Assembly (NCBI GenBank): GCA_023392595.1
Contig: JAEVYU010000052.1
Location: 1-59,256, forward strand
DNA from: Bacillota bacterium
Lineage (GTDB): Bacteria > Bacillota > UBA4882 > UBA8346
Length of the DNA: 59,256 nucleotides
Reading direction: 5' to 3'
In this document: piece after piece, positions 16,447 to 25,172 of the stretch
Layout of the letters: every line of letters starts with the position of its first letter
Numbering within the stretch: the first letter of the stretch is position 1
The notes under the pieces: model-generated
The model's input: the letters and a program-made list of their open reading frames with translations, nothing else
What the model was told of the DNA's origin: nothing
The model's database searches: none
Program-made: the position numbers and the translations under genes

Positions 16447-17661
16447 TTAAAAGGTCTGACTAGAATAAACTGTCGTTCCGTTAACCATGGTCATCACCAC
16501 CGAGAAATCATCCTTTAATACTGTTATGTCGGCATATTTCCCTGCTTCAAGACTGCCGATCCGGTCATCCATTTCCAGGATCCGGGCCGGCGTCTCCGTA
16601 GCCATCATAATTGCTTCCCGTAAGGGAATTTCCGCCAATTCCACCATGGTCCGGACCAGACGATTCCCAGTGGCGACGCTACCGGCAAAGGCGGACCTAT
16701 CCGCCAGCCAAGCCACTCCCTGTTCAACATGAATTTTTTGGCCGTCGCCGTTGCTCCCGGAAATATATTCGCCTTCAGGCAACATCGTTGCCCGGAGAGC
16801 GTCGGAACATAGCGCGATTCGCCCCGCGCCCTTACATTTATAAATGAGTTTTAAGAGCGAGGCCGGAAGATGTTTACCGTCCGCGATAATCTCCACGGTT
16901 AACTCGTCCATCAATAACGCGGATTCGATAATTCCGGCGACCCGGTAACAATTCACCCGTTTGATCCCTGACATCCCGGAATATAGATGGGTAATATGGG
17001 AGTAGCCGGCCCCGACCGCGTCAATCACTTCATCATACGTCGCATCGGAGTGACCAATCGACGCCAGTATTTTCCTGCGGCGTAGTTCACGCCCAAGTTC
17101 CAAGGCGCCGGGTAGTTCCGGCGCAGCCGATACCCGACGGATGAAAGGATAATTATCAAATAGCGAAAGGTATTCCCGGGGATCGGGATTTTTAAGATAA
17201 CGACCGTCCTGAGCGCCTTTTTGACTGGCGGCGAAGTAGGGCCCTTCCAGGTGCAGCCCCAATATCCTGGCGCCTTTACCGTTCATATCACCGGCGTGTT
17301 TAAATGTTTCAAGAACCTTATGTAAATCTTTAGCGGAACTTGTTAAAGTCGAAGGCAAAATTGAGGTGACGCCTCCGGCGGCATGCGTTGCGGCAATCGT
17401 TTCCAAAGAGTGAAACTGGCCATCCATAACATCCGCCCCGCCGCCGCCGTGTAAGTGCATATCAATCAAGCCCGGCGAGACAATGCAACCTTTGACATCA
17501 ATAATTTGTTGATTTAACGGTATTTCGACAGAACCCATCTCAAAAACCCCGATAATCCGGTCGCCCCGAACTTGAACCCCTCCGTTATGAATGATACGAA
17601 ACGGTGTAACAACTTTTCCGTTTACGATGTAGATGTCGTTTGGCATTTGTGATCCCATCAT
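16447..17661 (-). CDS. nagA: N-acetylglucosamine-6-phosphate deacetylase
   Basis: A 404-residue amidohydrolase that removes acetate from GlcNAc-6-P. Motifs in order: PGLIDMHLHGGGGADVMDG (metal His pair), HLEGPYFA (metal Glu), SIGHSDATYDE (His), THLYSGMSG (the usual place of THLYNAM, here altered to SGM) and CSDALRAT (catalytic Asp). Length is typical (380-400). GGGTGAG lies four bases before the first ATG. It acts just before NagB, whose gene precedes it in the operon. The change in the THLYNAM loop could shift substrate choice (for example to GalNAc-6-P), so AgaA-type activity is an alternative. Confidence 0.88.
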   Translation of the reverse strand: MMGSQMPNDIYIVNGKVVTPFRIIHNGGVQVRGDRIIGVFEMGSVEIPLNQQIIDVKGCIVSPGLIDMHLHGGGGADVMDGQFHSLETIAATHAAGGVTSILPSTLTSSAKDLHKVLETFKHAGDMNGKGARILGLHLEGPYFAASQKGAQDGRYLKNPDPREYLSLFDNYPFIRRVSAAPELPGALELGRELRRRKILASIGHSDATYDEVIDAVGAGYSHITHLYSGMSGIKRVNCYRVAGIIESALLMDELTVEIIADGKHLPASLLKLIYKCKGAGRIALCSDALRATMLPEGEYISGSNGDGQKIHVEQGVAWLADRSAFAGSVATGNRLVRTMVELAEIPLREAIMMATETPARILEMDDRIGSLEAGKYADITVLKDDFSVVMTMVNGTTVYSSQTF

Positions 17662-17778
17662 GGACTCACCCTTTTCTAAGTTTAATCAATTGCAAATATA
17701 ACTGCCTTCGTCCATGGAGATAAGCGCTAATTTTGGCCTCCGGCCCATATTTTGCAACCGAATACAACGAGCTTCATC

Positions 17779-18615
17779 TTAAGCATCGATTGCCGGTAGA
17801 TTACCTAACAATGACGCGGAATCCGAATCGAGATATAATTGGGCATGTTCATGGCGGCGTAAAATAGTGGCCGGACACGCCGGTGCTATTTCCTCGGTTA
17901 CGGTTCCATAGACCGCTTTACTTTTTGTAGATCCTGGAACCATACAGTAAATCCATTTAGCTGAGATCAAAGCCGGAATGGTCAGGGTGAGCGCATGCGT
18001 CGGAACATCGGCTAATGTTGGAAAACAACCGTCATGAACCTGCTGTTCGCGGCATGTCTGATCCAATTCGACCCATTTCACCCATCGGGTATCGTTGAAG
18101 TCGGCCACCGGCGGATCGTTAAACGCAATATGACCATTCTCGCCAATCCCCATACAAACGATATCAATGGGTTGTTCACATAAGAGCTTTGCGTAATTTT
18201 CACAGCTTTGCTCGATCGCCTCAGCAATTTTCGTTACCGGAACTTTTTGACCAAGCGGCGATCCGGGATTAATCAAATAATGCACTTGTCCGGGATGAAC
18301 CCGATCAAAAATATGTTCTTTTAGATACGAAGAAAAACGCTGGGGCGCACTATCGGGCAATCCGGGATAGTCATCCATATGAAAAGCGGTGACTCTCGAC
18401 CAATCAATATCCGGTGCCTGACATAACGTATCCAGAAATTCGTTTTGCGAGGGGGCGGCGGCAAAAATCATCCGGACTGACGCTTGATTCTTCAACAATT
18501 CCCTCATCTTCCCGGCCACTGCATTTCCGGCGGCTGCACCCATCGAAGCGCGAGTCGGATAAATCTTCAATGTTAACTGATCGATTCTTAATTCTTCCAG
18601 TACCATTTGTTCCAT
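17779..18615 (-). CDS. nagB: Glucosamine-6-phosphate deaminase
   Basis: A 278-residue NagB/SugarP_isomerase-family enzyme that turns glucosamine-6-P into fructose-6-P and ammonia. Key signs: FAAAPSQNEFLD near the phosphate loop, TAFHMDDYPGL (catalytic Asp region), the signature CMGIGENGHIAFNDPP, and KSKAVYGTVTEEIAPACPAT near the end. It is slightly longer than the bacterial norm (240-266). The gene is 15 bp downstream of the ROK regulator gene and upstream of nagA. Together with nagA it gives a complete route from GlcNAc-6-P to glycolysis; a kinase to phosphorylate incoming GlcNAc is not present in this operon. Confidence 0.88.
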   Translation of the reverse strand: MEQMVLEELRIDQLTLKIYPTRASMGAAAGNAVAGKMRELLKNQASVRMIFAAAPSQNEFLDTLCQAPDIDWSRVTAFHMDDYPGLPDSAPQRFSSYLKEHIFDRVHPGQVHYLINPGSPLGQKVPVTKIAEAIEQSCENYAKLLCEQPIDIVCMGIGENGHIAFNDPPVADFNDTRWVKWVELDQTCREQQVHDGCFPTLADVPTHALTLTIPALISAKWIYCMVPGSTKSKAVYGTVTEEIAPACPATILRRHEHAQLYLDSDSASLLGNLPAIDA

Positions 18616-18630
18616 TGCTCCTTTAGCTTA

Positions 18631-19857
18631 TTAATCTTGGTTTCGAGTCCATTCTTCGGAATCAAATAATTCTTCCAACACCAATGCATATGCGCCCATT
18701 AGGGGGGGGTCATCCTGCATCGACGAAGTCATAATCTTAACCGACTCGCCCATTTCTTTGAATGTATTCTCTTTAACGACCTGCGCCACTGTATCCAGCA
18801 ATATTCCCCCCGCGTTGGTCCATTCGCCGCCAAGTATTACCATATCCGTATTGAAGAGACTGATTAACTCCGCGATCTTCATACCAATAATAGAACTTGC
18901 TTCCAGCAAAATCTGTTTGACTTGGGGAACCTCAATCAAGGGTGATGTGAAAAGATCTTCAATACGGATTTGTTTTTTATCTAATTTAAGTTTTTCAAAA
19001 ATGTTCTCCGGAACGACTTCAGCTATTTTTTGGAGGATATTCAATAACCCGCATCTTTCTTCAAACGTTTCATAGGGCAAAGATAATTCATCTCCGGAAC
19101 CGGACAACTTCGGCCTGACACCGGCCCCTCCGATTTCTCCGGCATATCCCTTCGCTCCGACAAATAATTGATCGTCGATGATAATTCCTGCCCCGATACC
19201 GACCGACAAATTCAAATAGATTAAATTCGAACAGCCATATCCTTTGCCGTACATTTTTTCTCCCAGAGCGGCCGTATTTGAAATATTTTCGACATGAACC
19301 GGCATGCCGTTCAATCGTATCGATAACATTTCACCGAGGTTAACGCTACCCCATTTCAGGTTGGAAGAGTGCTCCACACTCCCTTTCAATGAATTAATCA
19401 ATCCGGGAGAAGCAACTGCGCACCGCAGAACTTTATCTTTATCAATTTGAGAATGGGCGCTCATCTCATCAAACATTGCCACAATTGCCGACACGACTTC
19501 ATACGGACACGTCGTGTTGATTTTTTGATTCCGGCTTTCAATAATATTACTGGCTAAATCCAGTAATGCGGTGATGATTTCGCCATGCTGTATCCGGACT
19601 GCCAAAATATAACGGGCGCACGGATTTAACTCCAACATCACCGGCCTTCTTCCGCCGCTCGACTCTCCTCTGCCGATTTCCCGCACTAATCCGGCCTCGA
19701 TTAAATCGTTAACGATTACAGTAACTGTAGGGGCTGCAAGTCCGGTGGTTTTTGCAACTTCATAACGGGCAATCGGGCCGCATTTCCGAATCGTATTTAA
19801 AACCAAAATCCGATTGAGGACTTTTAAATCTTTACTATTACTTGCCGATTTATTCAG
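18631..19857 (-). CDS. ROK-family repressor (NagC/XylR type), CTG start proposed
   Basis: About 408 residues. The N-terminus is a winged helix-turn-helix (LNTIRKCGPIARYEVAKTTG, PTVTVIVNDLIEAGLVREIG) and the rest is a ROK sugar-kinase-like fold (LNLSVGIGAGIIIDDQLFVG, GYAGEIGGAG, VILGGEWTNAGG). The family zinc motif GHMxVxPxGxxCxCGxxGC is not seen in its usual form; the region reads RPKLSGSGDELSLPYETFEE, so it may not bind zinc. A TTG at 19806 would cut off the first helix. The conserved ROK opening (NSKDLKVLNRILVLNTIR) lies upstream in frame, and the only start well placed behind AGGAGGAG is CTG at 19857-19855. First gene of the amino-sugar operon and its likely autoregulated repressor. Confidence 0.8.
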   Translation of the reverse strand: MNKSASNSKDLKVLNRILVLNTIRKCGPIARYEVAKTTGLAAPTVTVIVNDLIEAGLVREIGRGESSGGRRPVMLELNPCARYILAVRIQHGEIITALLDLASNIIESRNQKINTTCPYEVVSAIVAMFDEMSAHSQIDKDKVLRCAVASPGLINSLKGSVEHSSNLKWGSVNLGEMLSIRLNGMPVHVENISNTAALGEKMYGKGYGCSNLIYLNLSVGIGAGIIIDDQLFVGAKGYAGEIGGAGVRPKLSGSGDELSLPYETFEERCGLLNILQKIAEVVPENIFEKLKLDKKQIRIEDLFTSPLIEVPQVKQILLEASSIIGMKIAELISLFNTDMVILGGEWTNAGGILLDTVAQVVKENTFKEMGESVKIMTSSMQDDPPLMGAYALVLEELFDSEEWTRNQD

Positions 19858-19940
19858 CTGGATCTCCTCCTGGTTATGGATTGATCATTTAATTTTAAGG
19901 CTTAAGCCGTTCGAGTCGTAACAATTTATCAATTCCAATA

Positions 19941-19959
19941 CTTTTTTAGTTTAAAAAAG
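19941..19959. promoter_or_regulatory. Operator of the amino-sugar operon
   Basis: Perfect inverted repeat CTTTTTTA-GTT-TAAAAAAG just downstream of the predicted transcription start, where a bound repressor would block transcription. AT-rich dyads of this kind are usual for ROK regulators; binding by the product of 18631 is inferred. Confidence 0.55.
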
Positions 19960-19974
19960 AAAGTTGATGATCAA

Positions 19975-20003
19975 AATATAATCTCTAGCGAATCATTTGT
20001 CAA
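19975..20003 (-). promoter_or_regulatory. Promoter of the amino-sugar operon
   Basis: On the minus strand TTGACA (20003-19998), 17-bp spacer, TATATT (19980-19975). It is the only strong promoter seen before the seven-gene operon that ends at 12416. Confidence 0.7.
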
Positions 20004-20229
20004 GCATTTTTAAAATAAAATTCTATCGATACATTACGGAACGGGTATACAAGATAATGACGGGAAAGAAGATGCTCAAAATTACCGGAAAACGAGTTTG
20101 ATAGCTGATTCAAGCAGGGTAACTTCAAAGGCAGCACGCACTTTGGGCAAGAGTGCGTCTTCATTGCAGGCGGACCTTTAGTTGGAAGGCGCAGATGGCA
20201 GAAAAAATGTTTTTTCAAGCCCAATATAT
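20004..20229. other. Intergenic stretch downstream of the DedA-PAP2 gene
   Basis: No gene is supported. A stem ACGCACT (20136-20142) with AGTGCGT (20152-20158) may help end the minus-strand DedA-PAP2 transcript, though no T run follows. A 79-codon minus frame here has no recognisable feature. Confidence 0.35.
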
Positions 20230-21543
20230 TCATATGCATCCTGGCAGCCTGTCCTTTCTGGATTTAAAGTAAAGAAACTCGGTGCCGGCTATACAAGTTC
20301 CCATCCAGCCAAGGGCCACGGCCCAGCCGCCCACAACATCACTGGGATAATGAACCCCTAAATACACCCGGCTTATTCCGATCAAAAGCGGGATGAACAG
20401 GATCCCTCCGGCCAATAAAATTCGCCCCCTGGGCCATTTGAGGTTGCGCAGTATCAGATAAGCTATAAATCCATACAAAGCCAAAGATATTAATGCATGA
20501 CCGCTTGGAAAACTGTAACCGCTTGCCGGAGCAAGCCATGGTAAGCCCGGACGGGCCCGATGAAAGGAGAATTTCAATGTCTGGCTGAAAGTTAAAGCGC
20601 CCACCACACAGATATGTAATCCCAATATTTCCAGACGATAATGGTAGTAAGCACCGAGCAAAGTCATTCCAATAATAACTGCAATAACCCAATCCGTTGA
20701 ACCTAAACTCGTAATCAGTCTCATGATGGGAGTAAGCCAGCTTGACCTGAAAAGGATGATCCCCTGGCCGGTTATTTGATCAAAGCCCGTTAATTCTTTT
20801 TCCAGCAATTCCGAAGCAAACTTGGCAAAGAATAAAAATCCGAAGACAGTTAGGGTCGCTCCGCTAATCAAATACCAACTGAACTTCCCAATGATAAAAA
20901 CAGATTGCCAAAGGTAAGCAAACCTAGCAGCCCAACTATGGGCAACTTTTTGCAACCATGGTAAAACTTTTTTTTGGATCAAGCAGGTCCGCCAGCTGAG
21001 AACCAAAACTAGCATGCCAATGGAGAGAATCGCTAAATGAACCCAACCAAGGGAATGTTCAAGAAAGTGGAGGGCTTTTCTGCCATAGAGCATAAGCAGC
21101 ACGGCTTCTCCTATGAAGCGAATACTTCGGGCAATGGTAGAAGCCGGAATGAAGGAAACTAAACGGATCCGGAATACCCCGGCTGCAATCGTAAAAAATT
21201 TAAAGGGAATCGGAGTCAGTCCTCCGGCGGCGATCGCCCATGCCCCATATTTTGAAAAACTGTTTTCCACTTTATCTAAAATTTCCGGTTTCATAATCCG
21301 CAGTAACAAAGGCCGGTCCAGGCGGAACCCGATAGCATACCCCAAAAAACCACCCAGTACAGAACCGGCTACTCCCACCAAAGCATAAATGAGTCCCATT
21401 TGGGGATTGGCCAGTGTCATCGGAATGGATAATAAATAGGGCGGGATCGGAAAAAATGAAGCCTCTACAAAAGAAAGGACAAACAACCCGGCCATTCCGT
21501 ATTGCATAAAAAGATGCGCGGTACTTGTAATCCAATTTGCCAT
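20230..21543 (-). CDS. DedA-PAP2 phosphatase fusion membrane protein
   Basis: A 437-residue integral membrane protein with two known halves. Residues 1-200 are a DedA/VTT (SNARE-associated) domain: FVEASFFPIPPYLL, VGSVLGGFLGYAIGF and GLTPIPFKFFTIAAG. Residues 235-430 are a PAP2 acid phosphatase with its three motifs intact: KFSFHRARP, YSFPSGHA and SRVYLGVHYPSD. DedA proteins move lipid carriers such as undecaprenyl phosphate across the membrane, and PAP2 enzymes can dephosphorylate undecaprenyl pyrophosphate, so the fusion could both make and recycle the carrier. A broken uppP gene lies immediately upstream on the same strand, so this protein may have taken over its role. Substrate is inferred. 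Confidence 0.88.
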   Translation of the reverse strand: MANWITSTAHLFMQYGMAGLFVLSFVEASFFPIPPYLLSIPMTLANPQMGLIYALVGVAGSVLGGFLGYAIGFRLDRPLLLRIMKPEILDKVENSFSKYGAWAIAAGGLTPIPFKFFTIAAGVFRIRLVSFIPASTIARSIRFIGEAVLLMLYGRKALHFLEHSLGWVHLAILSIGMLVLVLSWRTCLIQKKVLPWLQKVAHSWAARFAYLWQSVFIIGKFSWYLISGATLTVFGFLFFAKFASELLEKELTGFDQITGQGIILFRSSWLTPIMRLITSLGSTDWVIAVIIGMTLLGAYYHYRLEILGLHICVVGALTFSQTLKFSFHRARPGLPWLAPASGYSFPSGHALISLALYGFIAYLILRNLKWPRGRILLAGGILFIPLLIGISRVYLGVHYPSDVVGGWAVALGWMGTCIAGTEFLYFKSRKDRLPGCI

Positions 21544-21603
21544 GAAAAGCGATCCTTATAAATTTATTTTCCAGTCAAGAATAGCGTAATTACACTCACT
21601 CCC

Positions 21604-21979
21604 ACGATCGGCAGAATATAGAATCAAACCCATCACGGTAAGCATCACACCAAATGATTAATGGACTCCGGAAAGTAGTTTCGGCTTTTTTCTCCAGTAA
21701 AGCTCCGACAATATCTCCCGGAATCCAAGTAATCACCAGATACCAAAAGATTTTCCAAACCTTTTCCAAGTCCATGCCGGATTAAATCCAGCCAATCTCG
21801 CCAGAAATAAGCGATTACCGCCAGCAGTGTTCCGAGGTGAAAAGCTACATCGAACGTAAGGTCCGGATCAGGCCATTTGAACAACCAGGGTATTAATATC
21901 AAGTGAGCGGAACTGGAAATCGGCAGGAATTCGCCCAAGCCCTGGGCAAGTCCGAGACAGATGCCTGAAATATTGTCAT
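21604..21979 (-). pseudogene. uppP: Undecaprenyl-diphosphatase (UppP/BacA) pseudogene
   Basis: The start is a good one (AAGGAG before ATG at 21979), but after MTIF the frame must shift to read GICLGLAQGLGEFLPISSSA, the first UppP signature. A further shift is needed to read WYLVITWIPGDIVGALLEKK, then SPLIIW, and another to read MLTVMGLILYSADR. The homology stops there, less than halfway through a normal 270-residue UppP. At least three frame breaks plus loss of the C-terminal half make it non-functional. Confidence 0.85.
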
Positions 21980-22556
21980 GCAGAGTTCTCCTTTTAAAAA
22001 ATTATTTTGGAATAATATCTTTCATAATTGAAAAGGCCATGAAGTTAAGAATGGCGTTGCTGGATATTCCTTTTATCTTTACCATGTCTCCATGGCTATG
22101 AAGAGAAAGCTTCAGGTGATTGGAATTAATTTATCTCCAGTGTAACGAATGAAACTGAAAATAGCCTTAAAAAATCATCCAACAAACTTTATAAGGGAAT
22201 TTCCGACTTATCTCGATGAAGTTATATATGGGTAAAACGATAAATCCGCTCCATTGATGGTAGCGGTTTGGATAATAAAAAGATATCATCTGGAGAATGT
22301 TCTGGACTTGGTATTTGCACAAAAAATGATGGGAAATGGAATTGGTTTTAATCGGATGGAGATATGATTAAAGCACCCTCTAGTGGAAAAGTAATTATGA
22401 TTGCAGATACTCTGCATGCAATCGGTCTACAATCAGATAATAATATAAGTTGAGGGCATTGCCTGCGCCCCAGCGAACATCCGTTATCCTATCCGGCTGG
22501 TTGTTTCCTGCTTAATGAGGGCCGCGAGAAACCGGTCGCCGATGGCCAAAAAACGA
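21980..22556. other. Gene-poor intergenic region
   Basis: No gene could be supported. It contains a hairpin at 22242-22269 (CCGCTCCAT..ATGGTAGCGG) that closely resembles the terminator at 979-1005, and short frames without family features. Together with the pseudogenes on either side it looks like decaying sequence. Confidence 0.5.
22242..22269. repeat. Second copy of the CCGCTCCAT-ATGGTAGCGG hairpin
   Basis: AAATCCGCT pairs with AGCGGTTT around CCAT/ATGG with one bulged T, the same layout as at 979-1005. No gene ends next to it, which suggests a small dispersed palindrome rather than a plain terminator. Confidence 0.5.
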
Positions 22557-22752
22557 TTAACCACAGAGGCACGGAGGACACAGAGAACGCAGAGAAAAAC
22601 GCAAATGATTTCCGGATTAAAATCAGTGACCGCAGAAACGGCAGAAATAATTTCTGAAATGAAACCGGAAATGCAGAAAAAGAGTGAAATAATGCTTCGT
22701 TTTGCCACAGAGATAAGCGCGCGTGAGGTACGCGCGAAGACACAGAGAAAAC
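22557..22752. repeat. CACAGAGG-type purine-rich dispersed repeat
   Basis: Two degenerate copies in the same direction: 22558-22602 (CCACAGAGGCACGGAGGACA, CAGAGAACGCAGAGAAAA) and 22706-22752 (CCACAGAGATAAG, then GACACAGAGAAAAC). The second copy is split by a small stem (CGCGCGT with ACGCGCG). A third fragment, AACCACAGAGGTTC, lies near 23341. Both strands are open through it, producing long but spurious reading frames. Repeats of this wording are known from genomes of many unrelated phyla. Confidence 0.65.
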
Positions 22753-22790
22753 ATCTTATGGTATATCCATCGTTACACCCATATGTTTAT

Positions 22791-23098
22791 AACATATCCC
22801 ATTTGCCCCACTTTAGCCCGAATTGTAGGAACGCCATCGCTTTCGGCAGTGGGCTACCGGAAAGAGAGAGGTGGACCCCTCTGCTGAATGTCCAATAACG
22901 TAAAAATGCCTCCCGAGGTCTAGTGGAGGGGAGTTTCCGGCGATTATGCGTGTATCAACCGGCATCGTTATGGGTTTTCCAGGTTTTCCGTCGCCCGGAC
23001 CCTGTTTTTGGGAACCACCTATGTCCTATAGTTGTCCAACGTTTCAAAACCTTAGAAGGACTGGATTTATGGGCGATGTGGGGCAAATGGAACAGATC
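22791..23098. mobile_element. MITE-like element with 13-bp terminal inverted repeats
   Basis: CCATTTGCCCCAC at 22799-22811 and its exact complement GTGGGGCAAATGG at 23078-23090 bound a 292-bp segment with no gene. The eight bases outside each end are AACATATC and AACAGATC, a near-perfect target duplication with one mismatch. A nitroreductase remnant starts right at the right-hand edge. No transposase is encoded. Confidence 0.5.
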
Positions 23099-23318
23099 GC
23101 TGATTCTGAATTACAGGCGATATTAGATGCTGTGGCGGAATCGTTGAATATCGGTTCATGTTTCGTTTTGTCTTCGAGGATTCTTTTTAAGACGGAAAAA
23201 GGAATTAGCCATTCCTGATAATTATAATTATGTATGCACGATAGCGCTTGGATATACCTATGGAGATACCCCGGTCGCCCCACCAAGAGACAAGAATGTA
23301 ATCGATTATATAAAATAA
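23091..23318 (+). pseudogene. Nitroreductase-family remnant
   Basis: Frame one reads EQIADSELQAILDAVAESLN followed by IGSC, like the LGLGSC region of nitroreductases, and ends at a stop. A second frame then reads KKELAIPDNYNYVCTIALGY and TYGDTPVAPPRDKNVIDYIK, which is the typical C-terminal end (A-L-G-Y-P then R-K) to TAA at 23316-23318. One frameshift joins them, and the N-terminal half is missing, possibly cut off by the element at 22791. Confidence 0.65.
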
Positions 23319-23517
23319 GTTGGTTATAAATTTAACTCAGGAACCACAGAGGTTCGCGATACTATAAGTTTGAGCATACGTTCTATGGGAGGGAGAACCT
23401 TGAGCCATCACCAAAAAGGTATTGAAAAAACGCCAGCGCGATATACCGATTACCGTGTTTACGGTATCGTAGTTATCGATATTGGGCATGCTTTCAACTT
23501 CTGTCCTATTTTCTCGC

Positions 23518-24855
23518 CTACCTCTTTAGGGGCGAGCGGTCATGGGACATAGTCCCGGTTTTAATGAGGCTTTCGATTTTATAAGCACCGCATTTGCGGG
23601 TGTTTAAAAATCCGTCCCAGGCAGCTTGGGCCAAACGCCCCTCATTTAGCAAATCAAACAACCACTCCGCGCAAAGATCCGGGTCCTCCTGGGGAATACC
23701 GGCTCGATGATCAAGTAGCCATTTTTTGTTATAGTGTTCATGGGATCCCAAAGGCGGCGCAATAATAACCGGAAGTCCCAATCCGGCGTAAAAAGAAAGT
23801 TCCGATGGTTTGGTCCATAAAATATCGGTTGTCCGGAGCACCTTGTTGAAGCGGGGGAAATATTTGTCACGGCTGGGTGAATATAAAATATTCACTCCGA
23901 GCCCCAATTGATCCTCAAGTCCCAGATTGCGAATATAATCCATAAAGTATTCCCAAACCTCACTTCGAACCCCTGCAATCAGGTTAAGACGAATTTGCTT
24001 CTTTAGAATATGGGATTTTAGGCTGACCAGGATTGCCGCGCCAATTTCTTTTTGAGCACCTGCGCCGCCGACCGCAAAAGTTAATGTTAAAGTACGGTTG
24101 CTGCGCATCACACAATTTTCGGCGCCCAGGTAATGTTCAACTTCAAATTGATGCAAAGCCCAAAATCGTCTGTTTGGATCAAGGTAAAGCAATCGTTGGG
24201 CCAAATCAAGTTTTAGGATTTCCAAATCGGCGCTTCCTAAATTTTCTTTGGGCAAGGGGAACCCGGTCAGAAAAATTTTCTCATCGGCCACTCCATATTG
24301 TTTCAAACGCCGGACTGCATGTCCGCAGGAGGCAAAATAAATGATATTGCTTTTGGCGGCGTTTTTAGCCACCCAAACCCGGTTTAAATCGGTATCGGTA
24401 ATCAGTAAATAGGTTTTGGGATATCCCAGGTAATCGGCGGCCATGGCTACCGCAAAAAAAGTGGTGATTAAAGGGAGATCCGTGGGGCGTACCATTTCAA
24501 CCAGAGTTTTTCCCAGTCCTTTTTTCACTAAAGAATCCAGATATTTAACTTGAAGAGTGGGGGTTGAAAGGTCCCGAAACGGGTAATAGGGATTGATATC
24601 CTGCAACTTATCCATCAACCCGAAAAGGAACCCCCCAATCACCGGAATATGATTCAAACGGGAAATCCCTTCATATAAGGTTCTCATTCGTTTCCAAAGT
24701 TTGTTTTCTTTTGGAGATGAATATTCAATTGCGCCGGCGGTGATGATTTGGCCGTTGCTTAAGTCCTTTAGCGGATAAGCTGCTCTTTGATGGCCAAGTC
24801 CCATGTCCGCTGCGACAACCCATGCTTTTTGATTTGATGTTGGGATGAGTGACAT
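23518..24855 (-). CDS. GT-B fold glycosyltransferase-like protein (MurG/MGDG-synthase-like)
   Basis: A 445-residue protein. The N-terminus has a GT-B style loop (VVAADMGLGHQRAAYPL); the middle shows GGAGAQKEIGAAIL where a nucleotide-sugar fold begins; the C-terminal block WTKPSELSFYAGLGLPVIIA with GSHEHYNKKWL corresponds to the donor-binding motif of GT28 enzymes (K-P-G-x-x-x-x-E, then G-x-Q-x-x-N). No signal peptide or clear membrane helix, so it is probably cytoplasmic or membrane-associated. Acceptor and donor are unknown; glycolipid or cell-envelope synthesis is the reasonable guess. It stands alone, with its stop overlapping a CTCGCC/GGCGAG stem. Family assignment rests on a few motifs, so it is only moderately sure. 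Confidence 0.6.
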   Translation of the reverse strand: MSLIPTSNQKAWVVAADMGLGHQRAAYPLKDLSNGQIITAGAIEYSSPKENKLWKRMRTLYEGISRLNHIPVIGGFLFGLMDKLQDINPYYPFRDLSTPTLQVKYLDSLVKKGLGKTLVEMVRPTDLPLITTFFAVAMAADYLGYPKTYLLITDTDLNRVWVAKNAAKSNIIYFASCGHAVRRLKQYGVADEKIFLTGFPLPKENLGSADLEILKLDLAQRLLYLDPNRRFWALHQFEVEHYLGAENCVMRSNRTLTLTFAVGGAGAQKEIGAAILVSLKSHILKKQIRLNLIAGVRSEVWEYFMDYIRNLGLEDQLGLGVNILYSPSRDKYFPRFNKVLRTTDILWTKPSELSFYAGLGLPVIIAPPLGSHEHYNKKWLLDHRAGIPQEDPDLCAEWLFDLLNEGRLAQAAWDGFLNTRKCGAYKIESLIKTGTMSHDRSPLKR

Positions 24856-25172
24856 TTTTTCCTCCGGAAGTCTTTTGACCTTTTACAGATCTTCGTCATA
24901 AGTCGGCGATTTCTACAGTATTTCTTTAGTCCCGGCTACAAGGTTACTATATGTTAATGTTTGTTGGAAACCGAACAGAGCTTGGGGTTGGTGAAACAAA
25001 TTCTTTAATTGCCTTGAGTTTCCTTGTTTTTTAGAGAAATGGATTGAAAAACATGGCAGGTTTTATGCAAAAACTGTAAATGAATCGGGGTAAAATACCG
25101 ATATTTTTTTTAAACAGATATTTATCCGCGGTTTCAGGCTTTAAAAAGCAGGCTTATTTAAGGAGACATCAT
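24856..25172. other. Divergent intergenic region
   Basis: Separates the glycosyltransferase gene (minus) from the GGDEF gene (plus), so it should hold both promoters. I could not fix either with confidence. No riboswitch-like pattern or gene was seen. Confidence 0.4.

Noticed and set aside
20000..20239. 79-codon minus-strand frame after the DedA-PAP2 gene
   Set aside because: No start context and no family features; probably chance.
22484..22898. Overlapping open frames on both strands in the CACAGAGG repeat
   Set aside because: Frames stay open because the repeat lacks stops; such translations are known artefacts of this repeat type.
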